Source: Hofstenia miamia (taxonomy: Eukaryota; Xenacoelomorpha; Acoela). Taken from it: a stretch of DNA of 64,000 nucleotides. The stretch is taken from NCBI GenBank assembly GCA_004352715.1, contig SCFE01000006.1, positions 660,360-724,359 on the forward strand, read 5' to 3'. Below, piece after piece: positions 23,283 through 36,900 of this stretch. The number at the start of each line of letters is the position of its first letter. Position 1 is the stretch's first letter. The position numbers and the translations under genes were made by a program. A model generated the notes under the pieces. The model saw only the letters and a list, made by a program, of their open reading frames with translations. It did no database searches and was not told the DNA's origin.

Positions 23283-23314
<32 letters not shown>
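23283..23314. repeat. (AT)n microsatellite at the end of duplicated copy 2
   Basis: Counterpart of 8408-8442, marking the point where copy 1 and copy 2 diverge. Confidence 0.95.
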
Positions 23315-23317
<3 letters not shown>

Positions 23318-24914
23318 AAACAACATCCTATTATGACCTACGCCTTTTGTTAATAATATTCTAAGTAAAATGTAAAGTGTGCATTATTACATTAAAATTT
23401 CGAAATAATTCGTTTTTACCTCATTTTGATCGATTAATGCCATACAATGGTATTAAGCAGTAACCATATCAAATTTTAATTGTAAAAGTAAATCAGTATT
23501 TTCAAGCTTGATGAAAATAATAATTTTCATTTATATAAATCGTTATTGTGACCTCATAGCCGACTAACGTCTAAAATTTGATAATTGATAAATATAATTG
23601 ATAATTTCAATATGTCTATATGTATATAAAAGCAAAAAATCGACTTTAGAATCATAAACTAGATAATAATAATATTATACATAAAGACACTGTTTTCGCA
23701 AAATTGTAAACTTATGTAAGCCATCTTCTTTTGGTATTATATTTCTTTGGTCTTTGTGATAAATTTTTCAAAGAACAAAATTGCTTTTGAAATACAAAGC
23801 AGACGTGCAAACAATGTAAAGGACAGTCGTGTGTTGATGCTATAAAATAGTTGATATGTAGACAACTGTTTTGTTTTGTGCAACAAAATATCCAACTTTA
23901 AGAGAAAGAAGAATTTTTATTAATGATTAATCAAAGCTTTTAATGGTATTGTATGATGCATTTTAAGATTCATGTATGTTTGGTGCACTGAAAAATCAGC
24001 TTTGATTGTAATGGAATAAATACTATATGTAACTTGCATACTTTGATTGAACAATTCAAAGACAAGCATTGTTCATTAAATGTGAAATTAATCCACCAAT
24101 TAATAGCCAAAACGTTATGCCATATATATATAAAAGAAATAAATGTGTCATCAAAATAGGTTCTGGTACAAGTTAGAGGGTCTATATGAATCTTGAATTT
24201 AACGAAAACAATATTTTTGGCTTTGAAAATTGAGGCATAAGTGTGCCAAAAATTTCCAGCGTTTCCTCTATCCTAAACGTAGACGACAGCCTAGTGCCAG
24301 AACGATCACACATTTTGAAATTGAAATTAACTGAAACATAATTAGTAAAGTAAGTAATACGATCGCAATAGTTGCTATGAAATATAACCAATTTGCATTT
24401 AGGATTTTTAAAAATTTTCCGTTTTTTTCTTAGTGAAAATTTTCTTTAAACTAACAAATTCAGTATGATCTATTTTGTATAATCTACTTAATAATTTACT
24501 CAAAAATATCAAATCATGCATTTGAAATTGAAGAGAAACTGGAAGAATATTAAGGCTTAGCAAATTCACACTTAAATTTAAAGAGCAATGCAAGCACCTT
24601 AAGCACCTTCCTTGAAATCTTTCAAGGTTTTCAAATTTATATCTATTTGGCCACCAACAAGTTACAACACATAAAATACAGCTCTTAGATAACTTACTGT
24701 TTAAAAATTCGGACTTTTTTAGATAAAATAATTGCTTTATTTAGAACTTTGTCATAATATTCGATTCATTTTACATCTAATGAGATAATTACGTCCAAAT
24801 CATTGACTGATTCAACGAATTGAATATTGTATGCCACATGTTTTAAGGTAATATATCCTTACATTTAGCTTTGCCAAAAAAATATAGCCTTTGATATTAA
24901 ATTTAATTTCGTTT

Positions 24915-24948
<34 letters not shown>

Positions 24949-26171
24949 CTTTCCTAAGCCCTAATGCATTAAAGGAGCATAGCGTATTTTAGGTACATGT
25001 ATATTTAGCAAATCAATACATTATCTAGTTGACAAAATTTTACAATGCCGATAACATAAATTTGGGCGGAACATATTGTTTATACAACTGTTAATCATTC
25101 TGACCTAGTTCAGTCGACACAATGTTTTGAGATATTACTAAACATTCCGTGAATTGTTAGTTTATAATAAAGCATTATATTTATGGCCTTTTTTCAAAAT
25201 GCATTTTGGTGATTTACTCCTAAATTTTTTTTCAAAATTCTCAAGTTTTATAACCTATACACCAAATTTCAAACAATGAAGCAAAACAATAAGCATATAT
25301 TGCTTGAGAACCTTTTCCAAGCTTTTAAGTTCGGGATAATCCCAGGATTTCCCACAAATGTTAACGATTCTCAGACTGTATACCAGGATGCTTTGAGACA
25401 TAGTGCAAAGAGATATTTTTTTGCAAGACTTTTACTAATTAATTTCATTTCCTTAGTGAATTTTAATGGAATAAGAATAACTGTTATATACTTTGTACTA
25501 AATAATTAAACTATAAATGAAGGATTTGGTTAATACATAGTTTTGCCTGCTCATATTTCAAATAACTTACTCTTAAATGTACGCCGTCCATTGCTTAGTT
25601 TGCTAAACACAATTTGCTTAGAATCAGAAATATTTATACAAACTGTGTAAATGTTAATAAGTCTGAAAGACAAAGTGGTAATAAATTTTGTCTTAAGATT
25701 CCTAGAAGCGTGTCAAAACGTATGAAATTTACTAAAAATCGCATTTCGTGCACCGAAAGAGGCAATAAATTATTTATTCGCCAGTCGGAATTTCAAGTTA
25801 CTCGAGGAAAGAACAATTCAAGCAACAATTCAGAAAGACGTATTGTTGATATTATTTATGTATAAATTAATTATTCATTTCCAATTATCGTATTCCTTGT
25901 ATATTACCGCTAAGGCAAAGATTCTGTCTCAAGCAACTTGTTTAGAACAATCACTTTTATTTAAAAAAATAAAAAAGCAAAATTCCAGAAGTATATGCAA
26001 ACAAATATGTCGCTTATATATAAATTATTAATTAATTATGCTTCATGATGTAAATTGTATATACATGAAAGATTTTCAAAGGGGAGAATTTAGAGCGAAT
26101 CAACGCTTAATACCATAGCGCCATCTAGACTGATTCGTAATTTATTGATATTTGCTTAACAAAATATACAG
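23315..26171. other. AT-rich intergenic or intronic DNA
   Basis: No recognised gene. It holds an AT microsatellite at 24917-24950. Short frames at 24182-24391 (-), 25276-25509 (+) and 25614-25865 (+) have slightly richer composition but no family I recognise. Confidence 0.4.
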
Positions 26172-26259
26172 GGATGGATCAGTATTTGCCTACTTCAAAT
26201 TTCACCAAAATCACCTATATGAACCCTCAGCAAGTGGGCTACATCACTACAAAATCATT
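26172..26259 (+). other. Candidate 88-nt host exon
   Basis: A GC-elevated block (about 42% by eye) bounded by acceptor TATACAG|GG and a full-consensus donor CATT|GTAAGT. One phase reads MDQYLPTSNFTKITYMNPQQ followed by VGYITTKS without a stop, with two bases left over at each end. A second phase is also open (DGSVFAYFKFHQNHLYEP...). The first looks more like protein: balanced composition, a possible N-glycosylation site NFT, and G/C-rich third positions. I do not recognise the protein. No partner exon is certain; the hydrophobic ORF at 26900-27226 lies downstream on the same strand. Confidence 0.4.
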
Positions 26260-26899
26260 GTAAGTCTTCGACTCAGTATTTTTTTTATTAAAAACTCATT
26301 ATTTTATTAAACATATAGCGATAAGTGATTACTAAATATTTTTTATAACACGTATTATTTGAAGCAATAGTGGACGTCTATATATCACTATCGACTCAAA
26401 CGCATGTATTCTTATGGATATGCATTATTATTGTTATTATTAAAAGCTTAATTAAAAATTGTAGCCTGTGTGCAGTTTCTATATATACAAATATTTATAC
26501 AAGATTACAGATATATACGCATTCTCTTATTAATACATTATGCTAAACTAAGCTAAGCTCATACAAATATAATAAACATAATAAAATTAAATTATAAGTA
26601 AAAATAAAACTTCCCTACTTATTAACGTTCTTTGGATATCCAAAGTTATTTTAATCGTCAAGCACTATAATCGTTGTAATATGTAAGATCACGAAGTTAA
26701 TGATTTTTTCATTGTATTCAATCTTAATCATTGCGCTCAGACCTCAATATAGCTAAAAAATCCGTAATTGTCGTTTTTGGTAGATATTCAAAAATCACTG
26801 TACATGATATCACCTTATAATTTGCCTTTCAATATTGCAATATTACAAACTCTCTCTTTGGATGAGACAAAAGTATGTTTTGAATAACATTTGAAATAA

Positions 26900-27226
26900 T
26901 TGTATGTATCACTTATAATGTTGAAATTTGTGTTTATCATTATAATATTCAATTATATTTACTATGATTGTATTGGTTCATTTATCTTTGTGTCAGTCTG
27001 TGTGAGAATTCGTTACATTCAATCAGCATTTTTTACCCAAGTAAAGCAAGGGCAGACTCAAAATAATCTTGCCATTGCAAAAAGAACTGATCATGATGCG
27101 AATAAGAAGGATAGGCTGCAAGCTGCAATATGGAATCGAATATTTTTCTACACATTTAACTACAAAAGTGAAGCACAGCCACCAATCATGTCTAGTTTTA
27201 GACAGATATATTTATGCTTAAGTTAG
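26900..27226 (+). other. Hydrophobic ORF, unrecognised
   Basis: A 108-codon frame. The first ~50 residues are hydrophobic and could form one or two membrane segments (MLKFVFIIIIFNYIYY; IGSFIFVSVC). They are followed by a basic loop VRIRYIQ... and NNLAIAKR. The run 'hydrophobic segment, RIRY, ..., LAIAKR' recalls the fifth helix and third intracellular loop of leucine-rich-repeat-containing GPCRs, but the next helix does not follow and no donor site lies at the break. It may be chance in AT-rich DNA, where Phe/Ile/Tyr codons are frequent. Confidence 0.15.
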
Positions 27227-27590
27227 GAATTTTTTAGTGCAGTAGCAACAATGATTTTCAGATCATACGCATGTCTTGCTTATGTAATGCTGATGGAATG
27301 TAAGATATTTGTGTTAGTGTAACAAAAAAACACTACGTTATCTGAGACAGACCCATTTACCAAATTCTAAATATGTGTTATCATTAACTCTCAGTCTACT
27401 TTTGGTTCAAAATGCATCCTTAGTCTTCAATTTATCATTGATTGTCCCAAATTATAAATGATTATGGATTTAAAAGTTTGCAGTCCATATATTTTTAAAT
27501 GAGCCTGTACAGTCTTTCTTATTGGATTAGAAAAAAAACTTAAAAACGAAATTATAAAAATGAAATGAATCTATGTAGCTAATCTCTCAC

Positions 27591-27632
27591 CTTCAGTACA
27601 TGTTTCAGATGGACAACTTCCATTTGAAAATC
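27591..27632 (-). other. Candidate 42-nt micro-exon
   Basis: The minus strand shows a strong acceptor (TTTTTTGTTTTAG|GA) and donor (GAAG|GTGAGA) around 42 nt. Two phases are open: phase 0 reads DFQMEVVHLKHVLK, and phase 2 reads FSNGSCPSETCTE, cysteine-containing and extracellular in style. The length is a multiple of three. Both splice sites are close to consensus. No neighbouring exon could be linked with confidence. Confidence 0.3.
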
Positions 27633-30069
27633 CTAAAACAAAAAATGAAATTTGACATGGCCATCGTCTGCTCACAAAATAATATTGCTGATGTAATATA
27701 AAACGTTGTGGATGGAGTTTTCAATAACTGCAAAAAGGATAATCTGTCAATCATTTCACATTCTTTCTCTGGCTAATTTTTCTCTTAAATTAAAGATTCT
27801 TTTAAAATCTCTATGAACTTAATGAACCACACATCAAACTATGAGCAAAATAAGCTTAAAATGTACACAGTAATAAACCCTCTCAATAAAATCTATTCAC
27901 AAGTGCAGTGTGTACACTATGCTATTTAAATTGCTACTTCATGAGGGGGGCCAAAAAGAACATATGCTAAGATTATCAGTTTTTCTGAATATTTGATCCA
28001 AGAGATAATTCTAAGAATATTTCAATTATACAAAAAAAATAAAATCCATTATCTTAATATCTAGGAGTTGTGCAGTAATTTAAAATGTTTTCTTACTAAA
28101 AACTGATTTTTTGAATATGATTTACAATTGTATGAAATTTAACATTAGTTATTGCTTCAAGATTTGACTTTGTGGATACAAAGGTATCATTAAAGGTCAT
28201 CACTGGGCTTCCTAAAATTTAATTGTAAAAGATAATCATAGGCTATTTCTTAGACGTTGCAGATTATAGTTGCATGTAAATTCAAATTCTCTTAGATTCT
28301 TAAATTTATATTCGTTTTGAAATATTGCTTTTCACCGGATCAACGTTTTGCTGATAGTCTGAGTTCATAATTCAACGTGACTTACGAAAATATAGTGTCA
28401 TAGTTATTTATGAAATATTTAGAACACTAAAAAACTACATGCCATATTTTTAAAAAGAAATGAAATTTTGACTTGTGATATTTTTGTTAGTAATCTCTAC
28501 TGATTAAATTCGATTATATGTAGGTTATATAAATTACAGATTAAATACAGAGATATGAAAAAATATTGATGTTTGTTTGAGAAATGCGTTTCCAAAAATT
28601 GAATCAAGAAATATCTGGTAATCTCAGATTACGAGATTATATACACATTTCGCCTCAGATACTTCTTATGAAGCCATCTTCCGTATTGTAAAAGTTGCGT
28701 TATATTTGTGCTAATTAGCCTGATACTAAGTAAATTTATTGAGTAAAAATAGCCTGTTCAATAATTCATGTCTAATTTGTCCCATTTTAGTTGTTATCAG
28801 GAATTTCTCCTCGATTGATATTGAAAGTGACGTCAGGAACAAAGCGTGGAAAGTTTGATACGCAGACTGCATCTAGAAAGTTAGGAAATAAAATACAAAA
28901 AATTTAAATCTCTATATCTATAAAATAAATGCATATGCTTACACTGACATGCATATATGCATATATTTCAAACAGATATGCAGGAGAAATGAAATGTTAG
29001 CCTCTTAGCGGTAGACATTTCACGGTGTAGTCAAACAAAGGCGGCTACAAAAATTTTTGGTACAGACGCATAAATATAAACTTTGCCCAAAGATGTGAAG
29101 ATCATCAAAGCTTTAAGTTAATAAAGAATTCAGTTTGTAGGAGTATTTTCTAAGTTAAACTAAATAAAAATTAGAGCTAAAATTAGCTGTTCCCGAGCGC
29201 GGAATAATTAACTCAATTTATGAAATAACTTTAAAAATTTAAGTGGTGAAGTTGTTCTACTTTATGAATAATATTGTATGCCGTGCTTATAAATGTTTTA
29301 AGAGCCACAAATTAAATTTGGTAAAGAAACAAACTTGAATGTAAAATTGTTGAGTGTACGAAAGAAAGTGGGCTTTAAGTTCAATTTTATTATAAATAAT
29401 AATGGCATGTACCGAGCTTGAGCATTAATGAAGAAATTGAGATTGGCTTGGTTAGGTCAAAAACAAAATTTTGTTTAATAAATAGTAATGACTGTATTTG
29501 AAAAAGTGTCTTAATAAATTAGTAATAAAGCTACACATGACAATTCATTTACTAATTAAATGTCATATTAGTTCAAACACAATACTTTGAAACCAGAAAG
29601 TTTACGGTAAACGAAAGAAATATGAGAAAAGGAAAACTGCGAAATTTTTTGAGCTTAGGTTTTTAAAATGTTAACTCCAGCAAGTATGTATCACAGTGAA
29701 GAACAAATGTTCACCCTAAGTGATAAAATTGAAGTTTATTCAGCCATATCAAGCATCAATCCAATGAAACATATTACAACATGGATTACAATTTTCATTA
29801 AAATTAGATGTACGAATGATCCTAATTAATTTTGCTAAATAAAGATTTTAACCTGTTTTCTGAAATATATCATAGGAAACTTAAAACTCAAACTGAGGTA
29901 TGTGATGTTCCTCATACACCCTTGAATGCAAACAGTACCCAAAATTTTTTTCCTAATGAGTACTTATATTAGAATAAGGAATCCACAAAATATTGAATGC
30001 AAATTTTTAGGTAAATTTCTTAGTTCGTTTAATCGTTTTTCATCCAGCTTCTAAATACTTCAAAAAATT

Positions 30070-30109
<40 letters not shown>

Positions 30110-32610
30110 TAATTTCAATTTGAATGATCCTTATCTATGTTAGATTAAAATATTACTTAATCTTTTGCAAGAGTTTTGTCTTAAATATGAAAACTTGAAA
30201 ATAATATTACCATATGGAAGAAAGATTTCTAACTTAGAATTGCGTCATTATTAAATTAATGCACTTTGTAGTTTTTTGCTGAAGCATAAGAAGTATGATA
30301 AATAATTAAAAACAGAGCGCATATTAGTAATAAACAAATTATCTATGTAATATATGAAAACTGTGGTTTCCTATTAGCATCCCATAAAACATAGTGTAAG
30401 ACTACACTGAACAAATACGTTGCCTTATTTTAGTTCGAGTGGTTATTAAGGTAAAATTGAAAACCAATTATAAATAGGAGATTCTTATATTAAACTAAGA
30501 ATGTTGCTGCTCTCCAAAGATCCATAAGAAATTTTTGAACACTTTCCATGATGGTATGTGATGATGAATTTGAAAAATCTAATTCTATAAAATATATGTA
30601 TACATATATTTTTTTTCCAATTAGACAAATTTTTACGTACTAATTTATTAAACTAATTGGCTTCAAATCATTTATATTTCAAAAAATTAAAACTTCAAGA
30701 AGACTGTTATTAACAAAGATATGTATTTGGGCATTAAGTTTGTTAAACTTTATTTGATATTAATAAACTTCACAAATTTTATAATAAAAATTTCAAGTTA
30801 TTCGATCCAACATCAGTTATTACATATGATTCATCAGTATATTATTGGAAGAAACTCCTTAAATCTTTAATAATAATTCCCTTTTACGTACTTGTGCTTA
30901 TTTATACAATTTTATTGTTTATTGTATGCTTAAACTTGTAGAGTTATTTTCACTAATATATTTTTGCTTAATTCAAGAACAAAATGTTTAAGATTTTATT
31001 TAGAGCTAAAAACGATACCTACTATCATATGCACTAGCTCATTTGATTAATATGTTGTGTTTCGAATAGAATTCATTTCAAATTAAACTGTCAATGTTTA
31101 GTTAAAAACGAAGTACATGTACACATTTGATTAACCGAAAATTTTTTCCACATTTTTTACAATTTTTTTAAAGAAATTTTAAGCACTTATACTAGCAAGA
31201 ATGATCAAGATATTTAAGATGTGAAATGAAAACTCTACAGGAGTGTCTCCTCTTTAGTTCTCATCCAGTTCTCATCCTAATACATCGTTCCGTTAATGAC
31301 CTATTGATGCGCCGCGACGTCTGCTTTGCTCACTGTATACATCAATTGATTTGAGTGTCTATATTCAGAAAAAATCGTTAGGCCCGTTGTTGTTTACAAG
31401 GGTTTTAGAGTGCGTGTGAGTTTGAACATTAGGAATTGGGAAATTTGAATGTTTTTAAAAACTCTGATGTCTCATTGAAAAATAATCAAAATTTTCACGT
31501 ACTTCTGTACCAAGAGTGATTTTTAAAACACAGTTTCACCATAACGTGGGGACAAATTTACCCAAAGATGCGGCAATGCCCAAGGATTTTCAAAATTCCT
31601 GCTAGACTTGAAGAAAAATTTCTGACAATGTGAACAAAATCGAGTATAAAAATATGTTTACACAAGAACACAAGAATGCTTTTTAAGATTGCAAACTAGC
31701 AATTTGCAAGACATTTATTCATACACGTCTATGTCCACTGTATTTGTTTTTTATGTAAACATGGGCCCTATCTCAGTTCAAATTTATTAATATTTAGTAA
31801 ATAAAGTGATATTTAGCATTCAATGTAAGGGCTTTGTACCAGGTGTTGTTGAGCATTGCATTAAGACAACTAGAAATAAAACGTGAGAGGCACAATTAGA
31901 TTTGAATTGATCTCTTGTTTGTCATGTTAATTTAACCAATTAATCCACGAATGGGAAATGGAAATATTAAGCTTGCAAATGTTGGTGATTCCAACTAAAT
32001 GAATATAATACTGTGAGACAACTTGCGTAATAAATGGATTTAACCAAAATATGTGGTGTTGTAAATTCATTTCAACACATTTCAAAGACCATAGAAAACT
32101 TAAACTTTAGGCACATGAGCTCGATATATTTTTGTATTTGCAAGTAATTGATTTGATAAACCATATATGTTAGTATTGGTTAGTAACTTGACACATTTAC
32201 TTGATTCTAATGCATGAATGATTAAGGTGAACTTTTATAGATTATTCATTCATACTCCCATATGGCTCTTTCTTTAATGCATGATATATTACGCGAATAG
32301 CATTTATATATACGTATATAAATCATTGGTTTATAATATTAGTTAATATTCTTTCCTTCAATAACAATTAGAGTCATTCATTCCAAATAACAAAGAATAA
32401 TTTAAAGTGCATCTTGTATGAAGCAATGCTGCTATTTGATGTAGCTCATGACAGAGAAATATGAGTTTCTTGATCCAATGCACATTCTTAAGAAATAACA
32501 TATTCCATCCGAATCCATTGTTGATATAAATGTAGATAGTTTTACCAGCCGTAGTGAATTATAATATAAACACAAGGAGTATGTAACTAAGAACCGTCAA
32601 ATCGGCCAGC
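27633..32610. other. AT-rich DNA without recognised genes
   Basis: Read on both strands without finding a protein family, RNA gene or clear transposon. The main landmark is an (AT)n microsatellite at 30072-30106. A moderately GC-rich patch at 31290-31340 (TGATGCGCCGCGACGTC) is unexplained. Confidence 0.4.
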
Positions 32611-32650
32611 CAGTGGCGGCATGCATAAAATAATTAGGGGTTCAACTTTA
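32611..32650 (+). repeat. hAT-like terminal sequence (CAGTGGCGG)
   Basis: CAGTGGCGGCATGC start resembling the ends at 37205 and 45593. No matching inverted end was found downstream, so only one terminus is supported. Confidence 0.3.
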
Positions 32651-32715
32651 TTCTAACTGAATGCAAAAAAAATAAAATCAAAATGTTTGATACCAACTGA
32701 CATTAAAATACATTT

Positions 32716-34720
32716 TCTATGAAATTGTGCATGTAGAAACTTTACCCTGAATCGGTCTAATTTACATGTTAAATTTATTTATTTATATTTAGAAATTGAT
32801 GTCACGCTTGATAAGATATCATAAACAAGTACAAATTAAAGGCACACAAAGGAGACATTTAAAAATTCAATAACACTAATCAAATTAACAAATACAAGAA
32901 CCAATATCAGATGCTAAACGACTGAAGCTGTTCTTCCTAGTTTTGAGTGTCTTTGATAAACTGATTATCTTTAGTTGTGCAATTAGGCTTTGCTTTAGTT
33001 TATGCTCTTTATTTAAGAGTTCGAACCCCTAATATCTTGTAGCAACGATATGAAATTTTAGTTATTTAAATGCATCAATTCACTTATGTTTTTTAATAAA
33101 TATAGCCTTTGGATTTTAGTCTATGTTGCAATAACTAATTGTACTTGTACTTGTGCTGGACCACAATTTAATTTCAATTGCCTGATTTGCAACCACATAC
33201 TGTGCAATATTGGAAATTACATTCAAAAGTAACAAAATTGAAATGTAAAGGCTATCCTAGAAATAAGCTACAATTTTAAAATGAAATCAATCATTCAATA
33301 TCAGGAAGAATATCTTTATAATGCAAAAATATTATATTTATGTATTCGGATATTATACTCTTCCAATAGTACTTCTAGCAAATAAATTCTTTTATTGATT
33401 GAAGGTTGATTGGTAAATTTTGAAATTTTTGTACAATTCAATTTTTAATTTTCACATAATATAATATACAATTACTTAATTGTAGTCGTAAACCTATTTC
33501 TGCGAAAACCAGGGTCGTGCCCAAGGGAGAGTGCGCAGTTGCCCTCCCCCTATGAAGTATACAAATCGTCCTTTTTGAGAAAGTAAAATTTTTAATAGAT
33601 AAAATTTCTTACTTTGTCATGGGTAAAATCATTGAGAAAAACTGAATTATCATATTTATTTACATTCCTCCAAAGCTTCTCCTTATAGAGAGTGTTTTTA
33701 GTGGGGTTAGTTGGAATNTCTATGAAATTGTGCATGTAGAAACTTTACCCTGAATCGGTCTAATTTACATGTTAAATTTATTTATTTATATTTAGAAATT
33801 GATGTCACGCTTGATAAGATATCATAAACAAGTACAAATTAAAGGCACACAAAGGAGACATTTAAAAATTCAATAACACTAATCAAATTAACAAATACAA
33901 GAACCAATATCAGATGCTAAACGACTGAAGCTGTTCTTCCTAGTTTTGAGTGTCTTTGATAAACTGATTATCTTTAGTTGTGCAATTAGGCTTTGCTTTA
34001 GTTTATGCTCTTTATTTAAGAGTTCGAACCCCTAATATCTTGTAGCAACGATATGAAATTTTAGTTATTTAAATGCATCAATTCACTTATGTTTTTTAAT
34101 AAATATAGCCTTTGGATTTTAGTCTATGTTGCAATAACTAATTGTACTTGTACTTGTGCTGGACCACAATTTAATTTCAATTGCCTGATTTGCAACCACA
34201 TACTGTGCAATATTGGAAATTACATTCAAAAGTAACAAAATTGAAATGTAAAGGCTATCCTAGAAATAAGCTACAATTTTAAAATGAAATCAATCATTCA
34301 ATATCAGGAAGAATATCTTTATAATGCAAAAATATTATATTTATGTATTCGGATATTATACTCTTCCAATAGTACTTCTAGCAAATAAATTCTTTTATTG
34401 ATTGAAGGTTGATTGGTAAATTTTGAAATTTTTGTACAATTCAATTTTTAATTTTCACATAATATAATATACAATTACTTAATTGTAGTCGTAAACCTAT
34501 TTCTGCGAAAACCAGGGTCGTGCCCAAGGGAGAGTGCGCAGTTGCCCTCCCCCTATGAAGTATACAAATCGTCCTTTTTGAGAAAGTAAAATTTTTAATA
34601 GATAAAATTTCTTACTTTGTCATGGGTAAAATCATTGAGAAAAACTGAATTATCATATTTATTTACATTCCTCCAAAGCTTCTCCTTATAGAGAGTGTTT
34701 TTAGTGGGGTTAGTTGGAAT
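32716..34720 (+). repeat. 1002-bp perfect tandem duplication joined by a single N
   Basis: 32716-33717 and 33719-34720 appear identical, with one N (33718) exactly at the joint. The unit is non-coding and includes a GC-richer patch (GGGTCGTGCCCAAGGGAG, about 33511 and 34514) that resembles a transposon end. Identity of two 1-kb non-coding units around a single N is best explained by assembly error. Confidence 0.9.
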
Positions 34721-36703
34721 CACTCTTTATCTTTTGCTTATTAAAAAAAATATAAAATGTCTTAAATGCTTTTAATTGTTTTCATTATTGGCTGCTTTTT
34801 TAGCACCCTCTATGAAAAAATTATTTAGCCACAATGCTGGAGACAGCCTATGTAAAAATAATTATATTTTTGTTAAACCTGGTATTTGCATAAATATACT
34901 CTTCCTGCTGCAAACGTATTATAAGACTTAGTGAAATTCGATTATCAAACCCTAAGTAAGGAGTGTTTTTAGTTAAGTAATTTATTTGCCAGTTTGCTTC
35001 GTAAAAAGCTAATGCAAGAGAATGCAAATGTTGATGCGCTTCTGTGATTCAATTTATGTAAAAGGCGGGTCTTTCAGCGTTAAATGAGTAGTAATTTTCT
35101 TGAGAAAGCTTAATAGATTTGAGGATGGGATGTTACTAATGCAACATTTCACAAATCTTTAACATTCATAAAATAATGAGATACATAATAGAAACTAATG
35201 AACACATTTACATATAGTCAATATGCAGTTATGCGTAATTAGACGTTTATCTTTCAAAAAAGTAATTATTCTATAGATATTGTATTTCCTTAAAGTGCTT
35301 AAATAATAGATATTAATTCAGCAATGGTAGTGGTGAATACCTCTAACTGCAGGCTAAGTAGACATTACATCTGACTGCATTCAAGATAAACACATAATTG
35401 AGCAAATACATTTGGAATACATTTCCTTAAATTGTTTTTGACAGATTGCATTTAGCGGCATTATAAAAAGAACCTCAAGTATGACTATTTGAGAAAGTGA
35501 CGATATCTTTCAAATTTACAACAAATATTGCTAAAATATATCATTTGCAAAATGTTTAACGGTCAATTCCGCATTCAACTTGAAGTATTCATTAAAAAGT
35601 GCTGTTGTTTCAAAGCCAATAGTTCGTCTGTTCTTTAAATCTTCAATGAAGCAGGTCATAAGTAACTTCATAAAGTTTCATCAAAAGCTGTAAATTAGAG
35701 CAGTTCTTTGACAAAAGTCAAATTATGGAATTTGGTTATTTGAAATCCACTCAGAATATAAATCAAAGGTACATAAGACATTGAAATAAATTTATGTCTT
35801 TAATACAGTTTTAAATCTTTTTTATGTTTGCCAATACAAACCAGATTTTAAATCTAATGTTTTGAGCCAAAATCTGAAAGAGTAGCATAACAAATTGATA
35901 GATATCCAATTTTAACACTTAGTAGGATGTAATTTCATTACTGTCGCCCTGTTAGGGTATTTAAAAAGGCATACACCCGGATATAATGTAAAACTCGATT
36001 TAGAGTTCCTTTTAAATGTCTTACGAAATTTTAGTTACAATATATAACTTTTTGTTGTTTTTCAAAGTTTGGATGCCATGACTAAATTGTTTTTTAAAAA
36101 GTTTTATTCAAATCATTTTTCTGTATTAAGGTTACGAGCATATAATAGGGAACCATATTAAATGCTTTGAATCGAATGAGATTATTAAAAAACTTCATTC
36201 TATGATTCATTATTTCAGTTTTCATAAAAATATATGATAACTTTATTTGGTTGATAATTAAGAATTAAACAATTCCCATTAATTTGTATTCCTCTAATTA
36301 ATTGTACTTAATTCCCTAAATGGACATGTTCTTATTTTGCTAACAACATTTTTTTGTTATTATTTCAATATTTTGGTTTTAGTTCGTACTATCTGCTAAA
36401 GTAGTTTTTAAATTTTTCAATGCTGAAGCAAACGCGACCTTGCACGAGACATAGTTTTTAACAATCCTGGAAAAGATACATTGTAATATTTTCAAACAAC
36501 AGAGAAGTTATATTTAGGTTTTTAGATTTAACCACAGTCTAATATTTTCGAAGCAAAGTGTAGCAATTAAGTTAATAGTTTCAATTTATTATAAGCGGAG
36601 GTGTCCCAAAATTGAAGAAACGCGCAAAAACAGTTGTAATTTCTTTATCAAAATTTCACTAAATTGTTTACTCAAATTCGATTTTAATAGATTACAGTAA
36701 TTA
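34721..36703. other. AT-rich DNA without recognised genes
   Basis: No coding sequence or repeat with clear ends was recognised on either strand. Confidence 0.4.
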
Positions 36704-36900
36704 CTGTTAGCGTACGCAAGGAACATGGGAAAATGTCCCCTTCATCAGTCTTTCAATATTGACTTGACTTTGATTGGTTAAAGGCTTAAAAATTTCTAAG
36801 AGTTAAGGTAGTGAGATGTACTTTCTTCGACTGTTTTACAATATTTTGAAAGAATCATTCTTGATCTCCCCCTCGTCAGAAAACCCTGTGCACGCTCCTG
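36704..36900. mobile_element. Short MITE-like repeat (GCGTACGC / GTGCACGC ends)
   Basis: The left end TTAGCGTACGCAAGG and right end CCCTGTGCACGCTCCTG are imperfect inverted repeats. The left 70 bp aligns with 47289-47360 (GCGTACGCAAGGA..CATG...CCCC.TCAG). The target duplication is unclear. A splice-donor-like AAG|GTGAGC follows at about 36911, but the upstream sequence is explained by the repeat. Confidence 0.4.

Noticed and set aside
24182-24391. Minus-strand frame with MCDRSGTRLSSTFRIEETLE
   Set aside because: Reads somewhat like protein but has no convincing splice sites or homology; kept only as a note.
33017-33034. GTTCGAACC resembling a tRNA T-loop
   Set aside because: No D-arm, anticodon arm or acceptor stem can be formed around it; the same sequence recurs at 34020 only because of the tandem duplication.
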